Of a stretch of 64,000 bases of DNA, positions 26,827 to 35,552 are shown one piece after another. The stretch lies in the NCBI RefSeq assembly GCF_002003265.1, contig NZ_CP019687.1:2542001-2606000 (forward strand), written 5' to 3'. The translations under genes were made by a program, and so were the position numbers. How positions within the stretch are numbered: position 1 is the stretch's first letter; each line of letters starts with the position of its first letter. A model generated the notes under the pieces. The model did no database searches, was not told the origin of the DNA, and saw only the letters and a program-made list of their open reading frames with translations. This stretch comes from Paenibacillus larvae subsp. larvae (GTDB taxonomy: Bacteria; Bacillota; Bacilli; Paenibacillales; NBRC-103111).

Positions 26827-27114
26827 TCAACCCTCCTTGTTTTCTTCAATGAAATCTGCAATTTTATTAATAGAACCCAGCACTACCATATTTTCATCAT
26901 ACAAAGCTATTCCAAACTCTTCTTCGATAGCCAGTAAAAGCTCTAATGCATCCAGTGAATCTATTCCTAATCCTCTTCCGAATAATGGCTGGTCATCCGT
27001 AATAAGGTGCGGTTCAATATTCAAATCTAAGCGGTTTATAATAATTTCTTTAATTCTATGGGTTAGTTGTTTTCTTTCTTCAGCTTGGGTTTTTGTTTTT
27101 TCATACGTTAGCAT
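26827..27114 (-). CDS. Acyl carrier protein (dedicated paralogue)
   Basis: A 95-residue carrier protein. The phosphopantetheine serine lies in GLGIDSLDALELLLAIEEEF, and helices I, III and IV follow the usual ACP pattern (THRIKEIIINRLDL at the start, INKIADFIEE at the end). It is longer than housekeeping AcpP by an N-terminal charged extension, as is common for carrier proteins of secondary pathways. The position between FabG- and FabZ-like genes shows it is the chain carrier of this operon. Confidence 0.9.
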   Translation of the reverse strand: MLTYEKTKTQAEERKQLTHRIKEIIINRLDLNIEPHLITDDQPLFGRGLGIDSLDALELLLAIEEEFGIALYDENMVVLGSINKIADFIEENKEG

Positions 27115-27158
27115 GTCTCTATACCTCTCTTTAGCTTATTTAAATTTCCTCAAAGATT

Positions 27159-27202
27159 GAATCAATTTCATAACTTAAATATCCATCCGATATGAAATTG
27201 AT
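27159..27202. repeat. Inverted-repeat element, copy 2 (short form)
   Basis: GAATCAATTTCATAA (27159-27173) faces TATGAAATTGAT (27191-27202), leaving a 17-base middle. The left arm is identical to that at 15876. It lies in the 122-base gap between the FabG-like and ACP genes, where it could form an RNA hairpin that changes expression of the two parts of the operon. Confidence 0.6.
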
Positions 27203-27236
27203 AGATTTATACAATTTGTTATTATCGGGAAGTACA

Positions 27237-27983
27237 TTAAGAGTGAATCAGCCCGCCGTCGATCGTATATACTTTTCCTGTAATATAGCTTGCATAATTT
27301 GAACATAAAAATGTGGTTAAGTATGCCACTTCCTCAGGCTCCCCCATTCGTCCAAGCGGAACAAACTTGAGCATTTGCTGCAAAACTTGCTGATTCATGC
27401 TTTTGATCATATCCGTTTTAATATATCCGGGTGCAACAGCATTGACGCGGATACCGTATTCTGCAGCTTCCAATGCCAAGGTTTTTGTTAATGAAATAAT
27501 ACCTCCTTTGGAAGCGGAATAATTGCTCTGTCCTTTTGCTCCCGCTATTCCGCTTGTGGAGGTTACGTTTAAAATAACCCCGCTTCTTTGTCTCATCATG
27601 ATTTTTAATGCCTGGCGGCACGATAAGAATGTCCCCGTTAAATTTACATCCAGCACGCCGCTCCATTTTTCCTTGCTCATTATCGCCGCAAATCCATCGT
27701 TGGTCACACCCGCATTATTTACAACAATATCTATTCTTTTTTCCTGAGAGTGAATCTGTTGAAATAAATCATGAATAGACTGTTCGTCGGAAAGATCTGC
27801 CTGAACGGCAATTCCTTTACCGTCTTCTTTTCCTATTTCTTCCGCTACTTCTTCGGCCGCATGCCGGTTGCTTTGATAGGTAAAATAGACAGTTAGCCCA
27901 TACCTGGCCAAATCCTTCGTAACCGCTTTCCCTATTCCCCTTGATCCTCCCATTACCAGCGCTACTTCATTCCCGTTAAACAT
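27237..27983 (-). CDS. FabG-like 3-oxoacyl-ACP reductase (SDR)
   Basis: A 248-residue classical SDR. The NADPH site is VALVMGGSRGIGKAVTKDLA, the NNAG motif is VVNNAGVTNDGFAAIM, and the catalytic tetrad is Asn in DVNLTGTFLSC, Ser in NVTSTSGIAGAKGQ, and Tyr and Lys in NYSASKGG. VAPGYIKTDM and YITGKVYTIDGGL close the fold. The length and motifs are those of FabG. In the operon it would reduce the keto group of the growing chain. It overlaps the FabD-like gene by 8 bases. Confidence 0.92.
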   Translation of the reverse strand: MFNGNEVALVMGGSRGIGKAVTKDLARYGLTVYFTYQSNRHAAEEVAEEIGKEDGKGIAVQADLSDEQSIHDLFQQIHSQEKRIDIVVNNAGVTNDGFAAIMSKEKWSGVLDVNLTGTFLSCRQALKIMMRQRSGVILNVTSTSGIAGAKGQSNYSASKGGIISLTKTLALEAAEYGIRVNAVAPGYIKTDMIKSMNQQVLQQMLKFVPLGRMGEPEEVAYLTTFLCSNYASYITGKVYTIDGGLIHS

Positions 27984-28926
27984 CTGTGCATTCCCCCTTC
28001 CATTCTTTTTTCCATAATTCGGCCATTTTCTTCAGCTTCATAGGGGTTTCTGTAGAAAAAACGGATATATTCTGCTGGAATAACCAGCATAGCTTTGTTA
28101 AAGTATTTCCCGGACCTACTTCTATAAAATGTTCTATTCCGGCATCCAATAGTGCATTTATAGTTGTCTCCCATAGAATGGTTTCTGTACACTGAAGCTT
28201 TATATCTTCCAAAATAGCCCCTTCATCAACTGTTTTTTCTGCCGAACAGTTAAGAATAATAGGAATACGGGCCCGCTGCATAGGAAATGAATGTACATAC
28301 TCCATGAACTCTGCAACCATTTCGCTCATTAAGCGGGAATGGAATGCTTGACTTGTGGCCAGCATTCTTACTTTTACGCCCGGTAGCTGGGAGATGTCTT
28401 TCTGGAATTGTTCCACATTGGCACTGGCACCGGAAAATACAACCTGTGTCGGGGAATTATAGGCCCCGATGTCAATTTGATACGGTTTGGCTTCCTCAAT
28501 AATCTGTAAAATCTTTTCGCGTGTATTTGTCACAACCCCGAGCATGGACCCCGGGATCTTCACTTGGCTCATGGCTTGTCCGCGTTTACGGACAATGCGC
28601 AATGCGTCATTGAATGGTAATACTCCAGCCTCTACTAAAGCCGAGAATTGTCCGAAACTGTGCCCCGCAACCATCGATGCCCTTATATTCATGGATGCCA
28701 AAACCCGGGATATCCCTGTACTCACTGTTAAAATAGCCGGCTGTGCTACACTTGTCTCAGTTAATTGTTCCATCGGGCCGTATAAACATATTTTTTTCAA
28801 ATCAAATCCTAATGTATCATTTGCCTCTTCAAATAACGGATTGAAAATCTCAGGAAACTTATCATAATAGCCTTTACACATACCAACGGTTTGTGATCCC
28901 TGACCCGGAAAAATAAAAGCAATCAT
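27976..28926 (-). CDS. FabD-like malonyl-CoA:ACP acyltransferase
   Basis: About 316 residues with the acyltransferase landmarks: IAFIFPGQGSQTVGMCKGYY, the nucleophile Ser in GHSFGQFSALVEAG, the Arg in VRKRGQAMSQ, and the His in QAFHSRLMSEM. GHSFGQ replaces the usual GHSLGE, and SMLGVV replaces GAMAAV, so substrate choice may differ from plain malonyl-CoA. ATG 28926 is chosen because GAGGAGGGAG lies 4 to 6 bases upstream. It overlaps the thioesterase gene by a few bases. It would load the extender unit on the operon ACP. Confidence 0.9.
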   Translation of the reverse strand: MIAFIFPGQGSQTVGMCKGYYDKFPEIFNPLFEEANDTLGFDLKKICLYGPMEQLTETSVAQPAILTVSTGISRVLASMNIRASMVAGHSFGQFSALVEAGVLPFNDALRIVRKRGQAMSQVKIPGSMLGVVTNTREKILQIIEEAKPYQIDIGAYNSPTQVVFSGASANVEQFQKDISQLPGVKVRMLATSQAFHSRLMSEMVAEFMEYVHSFPMQRARIPIILNCSAEKTVDEGAILEDIKLQCTETILWETTINALLDAGIEHFIEVGPGNTLTKLCWLFQQNISVFSTETPMKLKKMAELWKKEWKGECTDV

Positions 28927-29351
28927 GTAACTCCCTCCTCGCAAAATAATTGAACCATGTTTAACAGTTTTTCCGGCAGCCGGTATAACATTTGGCCTTC
29001 CGCAGTTGTTAATACATGCTTGGAAAACCCTTCTGCCAATAGGACACGGCCTTTTTTTCTAAACAGCTTATGATCAAATTCCAAATAAGCTTTACTCTTA
29101 TTTCTCAAATAAGTCTCGACAATAACAATATCGTTAAATACGGCCCCCTTTCTGTATTTGCAGCCTATATCAATGACAGGAAAATAATATCCTTGCCGTT
29201 TTATATACCCTCCTATTTCTGAGTTCTGCAGGAGTTCAAATCTCCCCAGTTCAAACCAATGAAAGTAATGGGAATGATGGGCGACTCCCATAAAATCACA
29301 TTCTCCAAACCGAACTTTGATTTCAACTTTTACCGGATTCAACTGCTTCAC
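28923..29351 (-). CDS. Hotdog-fold acyl-CoA/ACP thioesterase (YbgC/4HBT type)
   Basis: A 142-residue hotdog protein with VRFGECDFMGVAHHSHYFHW then FELGRFELLQ, the variant of the V-Y-x-D-T-D-x-x-G-V-V-H-H-x-x-Y motif carrying the catalytic Asp and the HHxxY loop. It should release the acyl chain by hydrolysis. It starts with GTG, which overlaps the stop of the permease frame (GGTGA), so it is coupled to the transporter genes. Its place next to FabD fits chain release in a short pathway. Confidence 0.87.
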   Translation of the reverse strand: MKQLNPVKVEIKVRFGECDFMGVAHHSHYFHWFELGRFELLQNSEIGGYIKRQGYYFPVIDIGCKYRKGAVFNDIVIVETYLRNKSKAYLEFDHKLFRKKGRVLLAEGFSKHVLTTAEGQMLYRLPEKLLNMVQLFCEEGVT

Positions 29352-30502
29352 CTGCTTTTGGCGGAAACATGAAATTTCCGTATAGATATGGATAAAAACA
29401 AAATCCCCATGCCCATTAATGCAGCGGCTGAACCCAGAACAGCTGAAAATCCTTTATTGTAAATTAACAGGTCGTTAAATCCCCCCATTGCCCAGGCCGT
29501 AATGGTAATGTGCGCCAAATTCTGCATCCATTCCGGTTCGATATATAACGGCCACCATCAACCGCCCAAGGCAGACATCGATAACACGATTAAAATGGAA
29601 ATCCCGTTAGCCTGTGATCTGGACTTGCAGATGGAAGCCAGCAGAATAGCCAAACTGGAGGACGCAAATGCCGTGCAAACTACTAATAGGGCTAATGCCA
29701 GAATGCTCTTTCCGAGCCACATGCCAAATACAAAATGGCCTACACTGAACAGCACGGCACATTGAACAATAGCCGTAATAAAACAAGATAACATTTTCCC
29801 CAAAATGATGGACAAGGAGTTTACGGGTAAAGTAAGAATTTTCCTTAACGTTCCATTCTCCCGTTCTTCTACAAAGGCACCTGCTGCTGATGCTGTTCCA
29901 AGAAGCACAAACATAACCGCATAACCCGGTACGTTGGATTCAAAGGGAGTGGGCTTATGTTCACTTTCCTCTGCTAATTCCTTCGACTCTACTTTCATAT
30001 TCAACTGCGTTTGTGCAGAGGCTTGCTGCTGATCCGCTATCCCTTTTTCCAAATCCGATATGATTTGGGTAACGGCATTCGAAACAATGCTTGGTATGAT
30101 GCGGTCCACCTTATCTTCAATTACGATAATTTTAGTCTCCATGCCCGAATAGGCATGTTGTGTAAAGTCTTTCGGAATGATAATGGCGGCTTTTTTGGTT
30201 TGAACCTCTTTTTTTGCCTCTTCTTCGGTATACGGCTGATTTGTGCCATCCGCTTTATAAGTTTCTTGGATGTCCAGTGCCGGTATATTTTTCAATTCTT
30301 TAACGACTTTCTCTGCTAACTCGCCATGATCTTGTACAACAATCGGAATTTTGAATTTCTCTGTCTTGCTGTCAAATACATTCGATAAAGCAAAACTTGC
30401 AACAGCAATAACAATGATTGGAGTAATGAATAAATAGATAAGACCAGGGATATCTTTTAGCAGTATCAATAAATCTTTCTTGGCTATGTACCAAGATTTC
30501 AT
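29348..30502 (-). pseudogene. ABC-2 type exporter permease with an in-frame TGA stop
   Basis: The frame covers 384 codons. It has an N-terminal helix (LIYLFITPIIVIAVASFAL), a large outer loop (about 45-215), and five C-terminal helices including PGYAVMFVLLGTASAAGAFVEERENGTLRK, the YhhJ/NatB-like ABC2 core. A TGA at 29558-29560 interrupts it at about residue 315, in the middle of the typical GGSWWP motif (here GG-stop-WWPLYIEPEW). The following 69 codons continue in the same frame and are clearly real. A single base change from a Ser codon (TCA to TGA) explains it. If real, the last two helices are lost and the exporter should be dead. Confidence 0.88.
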
Positions 30503-30678
30503 CTTATCCCCTCCCCATATTTGTAATGCCTATCCCTTATGTTCAGGTCCATGCCATTCTTTGGCTGTAATGGAGGAGTTCAAATTGCCGGAGAACCCGT
30601 TGAAATTGTTCATCCCGTTCATCCCGTCTATCCGCCTCTTCCGGCTTTCTTACGGGGAACATGCCGCTGTTCTTCCAT
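30503..30678. other. Short gap between exporter permease and ATPase
   Basis: It contains the permease ribosome site region and a tandem-like CCCGTTCATCCCGTC tract. The gap is unusual because ABC ATPase and permease genes usually abut. No other frame is supported. Confidence 0.4.
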
Positions 30679-31626
30679 TCAAGCCCTCAATGTTTTTCCG
30701 GTCAGATGTAAAAAGACATGTTCCAGATTGGAGTTTTTCACATTTAAGGAATCAATTTGGACCTCCTCCTCCTGAGCAAGACTCATTACTTTTTGTGTGA
30801 CCGCAAAACTGTCTGCACATTGAATCATGATTTTTTGACCCATCTGTGTAAAAGACTTGACCTCTTCAATCGATTGCACTTTTTCAATAAAGCTTAGGGA
30901 GGTATCCTCCATGACAAACTCCACATCATTTTCCCCATATTTTTTTATTAGGTTTTTAGGAGTATCTAAATCCAGAATCTCTCCTTTATCGTAGACGGCT
31001 ACCCGGTCGCAGAGCGTTTCTGCTTCTTCCATATAATGAGTCGTATAAATAACGGTAATGCCCAGATCGTCTACAAGATGGCGAATACAGCTGAAAATAT
31101 GATTTCTTGATTGGGGATCAATTCCGACTGTCGGTTCATCTAAAAAGACAACTTTGGGCTCATTTAACAAACCAATCACCAAGTTAATCCGTCTTTTCAT
31201 TCCGCCTGAAAAAGAATCAATTCTCTTATTTGCCCAGTCTTCTAATTGGGCTAACTGAAGCGCTTTTATGATTTGGCTCTTTTTTCTGCTCCCTTTTAAG
31301 CCATACAAATCCGCATAGAAGGATAGATTGTCATATGCCGTTAAAGTAGGATACAAGGCTAAATCTTGAGGTACAATACTGACAACTTTTTTTATTTCGT
31401 GCCGGTTTTTGAGCAAATTGTACCCGCAAATTACTCCTTCCCCTTCATCAGGCAGCAGCAGTGTCGATAATATAGATATAAGGGTTGTTTTTCCTGCCCC
31501 ATTCGGTCCTAATAACCCTATAATCTCCCCTTCGTATATGTCTAAATGTAAATCTTTAATAACCTTGTAATCGCCGTATGACTTATTCATGTTTTTAATA
31601 GAAATGATAGGGCTCTTGCCGTCCAT
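30679..31626 (-). CDS. ABC exporter ATP-binding protein (DrrA/NatA-like)
   Basis: A 315-residue ATPase: Walker A GPNGAGKTTLIS, Q-loop VSIVPQDLALYPTLTAY, signature IDSFSGGMKRRINLVIG, Walker B VVFLDEPTVGIDPQSR and H-loop VIYTTHYMEEAETLCD. A C-terminal extension (about 215-315) is typical of drug and lipid exporters of the DrrA type. GGAGGAAAAG precedes the ATG. It is the first gene of the minus-strand acyl-chain operon and should power export or self-protection with the permease gene that follows. Confidence 0.93.
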   Translation of the reverse strand: MDGKSPIISIKNMNKSYGDYKVIKDLHLDIYEGEIIGLLGPNGAGKTTLISILSTLLLPDEGEGVICGYNLLKNRHEIKKVVSIVPQDLALYPTLTAYDNLSFYADLYGLKGSRKKSQIIKALQLAQLEDWANKRIDSFSGGMKRRINLVIGLLNEPKVVFLDEPTVGIDPQSRNHIFSCIRHLVDDLGITVIYTTHYMEEAETLCDRVAVYDKGEILDLDTPKNLIKKYGENDVEFVMEDTSLSFIEKVQSIEEVKSFTQMGQKIMIQCADSFAVTQKVMSLAQEEEVQIDSLNVKNSNLEHVFLHLTGKTLRA

Positions 31627-31644
31627 ATCTTTTCCTCCTTTCTA

Positions 31645-31659
31645 GTTCTGAACCAGAAC
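31645..31659. promoter_or_regulatory. Operator-like palindrome upstream of the acyl-chain operon
   Basis: GTTCTG and CAGAAC are perfect 6-base arms around AAC, 19 bases before the first start codon of the operon. The position fits a repressor site, but no partner is known. Confidence 0.3.
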
Positions 31660-31812
31660 CCGATTTTAAGACAAATTCGGTGCAGACAAGTGTGGGTATG
31701 CTCTTGATGCCGGGCCCCCTTTCAATAACAAGTCAAGCAGTAACGCTTAAACTTGCAGGTAAAAAATGTTGGTATAAACTGCGGCTTCAATTGGAAAAGG
31801 AGTGATCCAATT

Positions 31813-31846
31813 ATGAGAAATTCTACTTAGAAATTTCTTCTAAGTA
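31813..31846 (+). promoter_or_regulatory. Five-codon mini-ORF with ribosome site and overlapping hairpin
   Basis: AAAAGGAGTG is followed by ATG AGA AAT TCT ACT TAG (31813-31830). The stop codon lies inside perfect 9-base arms TACTTAGAA (31824-31832) and TTCTAAGTA (31838-31846). It is located in the divergent region upstream of the Fic-like gene. It looks like a translated leader that could control the gene behind it, or an operator for the two divergent units. Confidence 0.35.
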
Positions 31847-32016
31847 TTATCTACCGTTATAATACACTTTTGCAGAAAATAAGCCAAAAAATTCAGAATT
31901 GCACTTTTTTTCTTTAATTTTATGCAAAAATCTTTTCTTTAAAGATGCCGGGAGGTTAGAAAATGGTACAAAAAACAGAATTATTGTATAATTTAATGTC
32001 AAAGGAGGGGAAAATA

Positions 32017-33070
32017 ATGTATTTTTTTAACGAAAAGTTCAAAAATTTATCACTGAATTTAGAGACGGTAAGCTTGATCGGGAGAATTAATTATTATAAA
32101 GGATGGCTGGAAGTTTACGAAAAAGAATTTCCATGCATTTTGGAAAATCTGCATAAAGCAATAAAAATTCAACAGACACAAGATTTTTTAACGATGCATA
32201 AACACTTGAAAATAACCGGTAAAAGATTAAAAGAACTGTTTGCTTATAACAAAGCGCCGAAAACTGCTATAGAAGACGAGATATTGTGCTGCTATGATAC
32301 ATTAACCCTTATTCATAATAAATTTAAACATATATCTATCCAGCCAAGTTTTATTTTAGAAATTCATTTTCAGCTATTTAAATATGCTTCATCAGATAGC
32401 GGAACATGGAGAAAGAAAGAAACGGTAATTCCCGATAATCCACAACTAAAATTGCCTTTTTTTTTGTTGTCATCAACCAGTATCTTCTGTAAAAATACCT
32501 ACATACATGGAACAATTATGCCGGGAATATAATGATTTAATAGAGGAAGGAGTAATTGATCCTTTAATATTAATAGCCCATTTTATTTTCCATTTTATTT
32601 GTATCTCTCCCTTTGAATATGGAAATGAAAGAATAGCCCGACTGCTTCTTTATCTCTTGCTTTTGAAAAGTAAACATTCCTTGGTGAAATACATTTCATT
32701 AGATAAATTAATAAAAAAATACAAAACCGAATATTTTGAATCACTAAAAAAATCTTCTGCCAACTGGGATTTTCAAGAGTACAATATAACCTTCATCTTA
32801 CATTGTCTGCTTAATATTATTTTTGAAGCCTATACATTGCTGGATGCCGATTATCAAATGAAAAAAAATAAAAGTGATAAAATTAAAGTTTATATTATGA
32901 AGCAGGAAGCACCTTTTACAAAAGAAGATATACGAGCCGTATTTGCTGATGTGTCACAAAGTACAATTAACAAAGTGTTTGAGTGTCTCCAGAAAGAAAA
33001 CGCCATAAAACTCCTCTCCCGGGGACGCAATGCAAAATGGATAAAAAACACAACCGAATCCATTTCATAA
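32017..33070 (+). pseudogene. Fic-fold protein with degenerate motif and winged-helix end, frame broken at a T9 run
   Basis: The first part has a Fic N-terminal helix region (SLIGRINYYKGWLEVYEKE). After a nine-T run at 32457-32465 the frame must shift, giving HQPVSSVKIPTYMEQLCREY and then ISPFEYGNERIARLLLYLLL. This is the Fic motif HPFxxGNGRxxR with His replaced by Ser and the second Gly by Glu, so AMPylation is unlikely even in the joined protein. The C-terminal 65 residues look like a winged helix (FTKEDIRAVFADVSQSTINK). ATG 32017 follows AAAGGAGGGG and is preferred to ATG 31963. A DNA-binding regulator of the divergent operon is a fair guess. The T run may be a sequence error. Confidence 0.7.
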
Positions 33071-33106
33071 AACAACTGGTGAGCGTTTACAAATTATGAA
33101 ATTGAG
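33056..33106. repeat. Inverted-repeat element, copy 3
   Basis: GAATCCATTTCATAA (33056-33070) faces TTATGAAATTGA (33094-33105). After the left arm, ACAACTGGTGAGCG (33072-33085) is the same as at 15892-15905. It overlaps the last codons of the Fic-like gene. Confidence 0.65.
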
Positions 33107-33450
33107 ATAACCGTCTAATCATGAGGCAAGAGAAGCGGATAATCCGTCATCACGACACTGCTAGAATACGGTCCGTTTGTGCGGCAAACGGCATTCCAAA
33201 GACTACCCAAGCCCTGGACAACAAGAAGCAAACTATGGAGCCCTTTCGCTTCCCAATAGGAAGTCGGAAGGCTATTGTCCCCTGCGTGGCTGAAATTATC
33301 CTAAAACAAAAAAACTACCCTCCTTCACAATCAGGAAAAGCAATTTCACAACGCAGCGCCACTCTTTTATCCATTTTTTGACTCACTCCACAAGAGTCAT
33401 TAAACCATAATTATCCATCTCCCAACAAAACTATTGAAAGATAAACATCA
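33107..33450. other. Intergenic region with no recognised gene
   Basis: One plus-strand frame of 86 codons exists, but it has no ribosome site, and its composition and lack of motifs suggest chance. Confidence 0.5.
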
Positions 33451-33490
33451 AATAACCCGACCTGGACCTTATTTCCAGCATCGGGTTATT
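33451..33490. terminator. Terminator downstream of htpG
   Basis: Perfect arms AATAACCCGA (33451-33460) and TCGGGTTATT (33481-33490) with inner CTGGA/TCCAG pairing. It lies 16 bases past the htpG stop. Confidence 0.8.
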
Positions 33491-33505
33491 CCTGCTTTTT
33501 AAGTC

Positions 33506-35389
33506 TTATGAAACCATTACTTTACAAATATCATTGGTGAATTCTACAGGATCGCTGACCGGCAATCCTTCAATTAAGAGAGCTTGATTATACAGCAGAT
33601 TTGTATATAGATTCAGCTTCTCTTTATCTTTTTCATAGGCATCCTTTAAGGATTGGAAGACCTCATGATGGATGTTGATTTCCAGTACTTTGTCCGCTTT
33701 TACTTCCTGATTGTTCGGCATGGCGTTAAGTATTTTTTCCATCTCGATCGTGACTTCGCCCTCTGTTGAGAGGCATACCGGATGGCTTTTCAGTCTCTTC
33801 GATGCCCTGACGTTCTTCACTTTGTCCGCCAGTATATTTTTCATAGCTTCGAAGAGGTCCTTATTATCGTTCTCTTCCGCACCAGACTCTTTTTCGTTCT
33901 CATCCGGTTCAATGCCCAGGTCTCCGCTTGAAACAGATTTAAATTCTTTTTCTTTATATTTCATGAGCATCTTGATGGCAAACTCGTCGATATCGTCGGT
34001 AAAGTACAGGATCTCATATCCCTTATCGGCCACCAGCTCTGTCTGCGGAAGCTTCTCTATTCGATCGATTGATTCTCCGGAAGCATAATAGATATACTTC
34101 TGATCTTCAGGCATTCTCGATACGTATTCATCCAGGGTAACAAGTTTCTTCTCCTTGGAGGAATGGAACAATAACAAGTCTTGCAGCACTTCTTTATTCA
34201 TTCCGTAATCGCTGTATACCCCGTATTTGAGCTGTCTGCCAAAGGAATTATAAAATTTCTCATATTTCTCCCTTTCATCCTTTAACAGGCTTTGCAGCTG
34301 GCTTTTGATTTTGTTCTTGATGTTTTTGGCGATCAGGCTTAATTGACGGTCATGCTGCAGCATCTCCCGCGAAATGTTCAGAGACAAATCTTCGGAATCC
34401 ACCATCCCTTTAACAAAGCTAAAGTAGTCAGGAAGCAGGTCCGGACATTTATTCATGATCAAGACGCCATTGGAATAGAGCTCCAGTCCTTTCTCATATT
34501 CCTTTGTGTAATAATCAAACGGCGTATTTTCCGGGATAAATAAAATGGCATTATAGACTACGGAACCATCGGCACTGATATGAATATGCTTGAGCGGCTT
34601 ATCAAAACCGTAACGTTTTTCCGTATAAAAATTCTCGTAATCTTCTGCCGTAAGCTCGCTCTTATTTTTCCTCCAGATCGGAACCATACTGTTGATAGTT
34701 TGTTCTTCCTGATATTCCTCAAGCTCATTTTCGTCGTCTTCTTTAGGCCTTTGCCCTTTTACATCCATCTTGATCGGATAGCGGATAAAATCAGAATATT
34801 TTTTGATAATCGCTTTTAAACGGTACTCTTCCAAAAATTCATCATATTGTTCTTCTTCGGTGTTTTGTTTCATTTTCAAAATAATCTCCGTACCTACCGA
34901 ATCTTTCTCCCATGGCACAATGGTATATCCGTCGGCACCCTTAGATTCCCATTTAAACGCCTCGTCGCTGCCCAATGCCTTACTGATAACCGTCACTACA
35001 TCCGCTACCATAAATGCGGAGTAAAAGCCGACACCAAACTGGCCAATAATATTGTGCCCGTCTTTCTGCTCATTCTCATTCTTGAATGTGAGTGAGCCGC
35101 TTTTGGCGATAACCCCCAGGTTGTGCTCAAGCTCCTCTTTCGTCATTCCAATACCTGTATCGGAGATGGTCAATGTTCTGCCAGGTTTATCAGCCGCTAC
35201 TTTTATGTAATAATCTTCTTTATTGAATACCAATTGTTCATCCGTTAATGCTTTATAGTAAATTTTATCAATAGCATCACTCGCATTAGAAATAAGCTCT
35301 CTTAAAAATATTTCTTTTTGCGTATAAATCGAATTAATCATCATTTCCAGCAATCTTTTGGATTCTGCTTTAAACTGTTTTTTTGCCAT
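33506..35389 (-). CDS. htpG: Hsp90-family chaperone HtpG
   Basis: A 627-residue ATP-dependent chaperone. The N-terminal GHKL ATPase shows [17 protein letters not shown] (N box), [13 protein letters not shown] (G1), KSGSLTF and [16 protein letters not shown] (G2). The middle domain has [17 protein letters not shown] with the catalytic Arg region. The C-terminal dimer domain holds [20 protein letters not shown]. Length and motifs are normal. The start at 35389 follows AAAGGAG by 9 bases. A CIRCE operator and a good promoter lie upstream, so it is probably repressed by HrcA and induced by heat. Confidence 0.97.
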   Translation of the reverse strand: MAKKQFKAESKRLLEMMINSIYTQKEIFLRELISNASDAIDKIYYKALTDEQLVFNKEDYYIKVAADKPGRTLTISDTGIGMTKEELEHNLGVIAKSGSLTFKNENEQKDGHNIIGQFGVGFYSAFMVADVVTVISKALGSDEAFKWESKGADGYTIVPWEKDSVGTEIILKMKQNTEEEQYDEFLEEYRLKAIIKKYSDFIRYPIKMDVKGQRPKEDDENELEEYQEEQTINSMVPIWRKNKSELTAEDYENFYTEKRYGFDKPLKHIHISADGSVVYNAILFIPENTPFDYYTKEYEKGLELYSNGVLIMNKCPDLLPDYFSFVKGMVDSEDLSLNISREMLQHDRQLSLIAKNIKNKIKSQLQSLLKDEREKYEKFYNSFGRQLKYGVYSDYGMNKEVLQDLLLFHSSKEKKLVTLDEYVSRMPEDQKYIYYASGESIDRIEKLPQTELVADKGYEILYFTDDIDEFAIKMLMKYKEKEFKSVSSGDLGIEPDENEKESGAEENDNKDLFEAMKNILADKVKNVRASKRLKSHPVCLSTEGEVTIEMEKILNAMPNNQEVKADKVLEINIHHEVFQSLKDAYEKDKEKLNLYTNLLYNQALLIEGLPVSDPVEFTNDICKVMVS

Positions 35390-35485
35390 AAATAAATCTC
35401 CTTTCAATTTGAAAATAAAGAACCGGCAATTTCTAATCGGTGTAGTAATATAACTAAGAAGTCGTTAAATTAGAATGTCACACTG

Positions 35486-35512
35486 TTAGCACTCCAATCT
35501 TTAGAGTGCTAA
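35486..35512 (-). promoter_or_regulatory. CIRCE operator (HrcA binding site) of htpG
   Basis: TTAGCACTC, nine bases, GAGTGCTAA: an exact match to the CIRCE consensus, between the predicted promoter and the htpG start. Confidence 0.95.
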
Positions 35513-35523
35513 TCCTTACTTTT

Positions 35524-35552
35524 ATATAACATATACTAATTTTAGATGTCAA
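35524..35552 (-). promoter_or_regulatory. Predicted sigma-A promoter of htpG
   Basis: On the minus strand TTGACA (35547-35552) and TTATAT (35524-35529) are 17 bases apart. Transcription would start at about the CIRCE element, the usual arrangement for HrcA control. Confidence 0.75.

Noticed and set aside
29558-29560. TGA read as selenocysteine in the exporter permease
   Set aside because: The site is a Ser in the common GGSWWP motif, no stem-loop of a selenocysteine insertion element is evident, and no selenium genes are seen. A point mutation is simpler.
30480-30800. Plus-strand frame across the exporter gene junction
   Set aside because: It overlaps the ends of two real minus-strand genes and has no support of its own.
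33121-33381. Plus-strand frame of 86 codons after the Fic-like gene
   Set aside because: No ribosome site, no motif, and no sign of coding composition.
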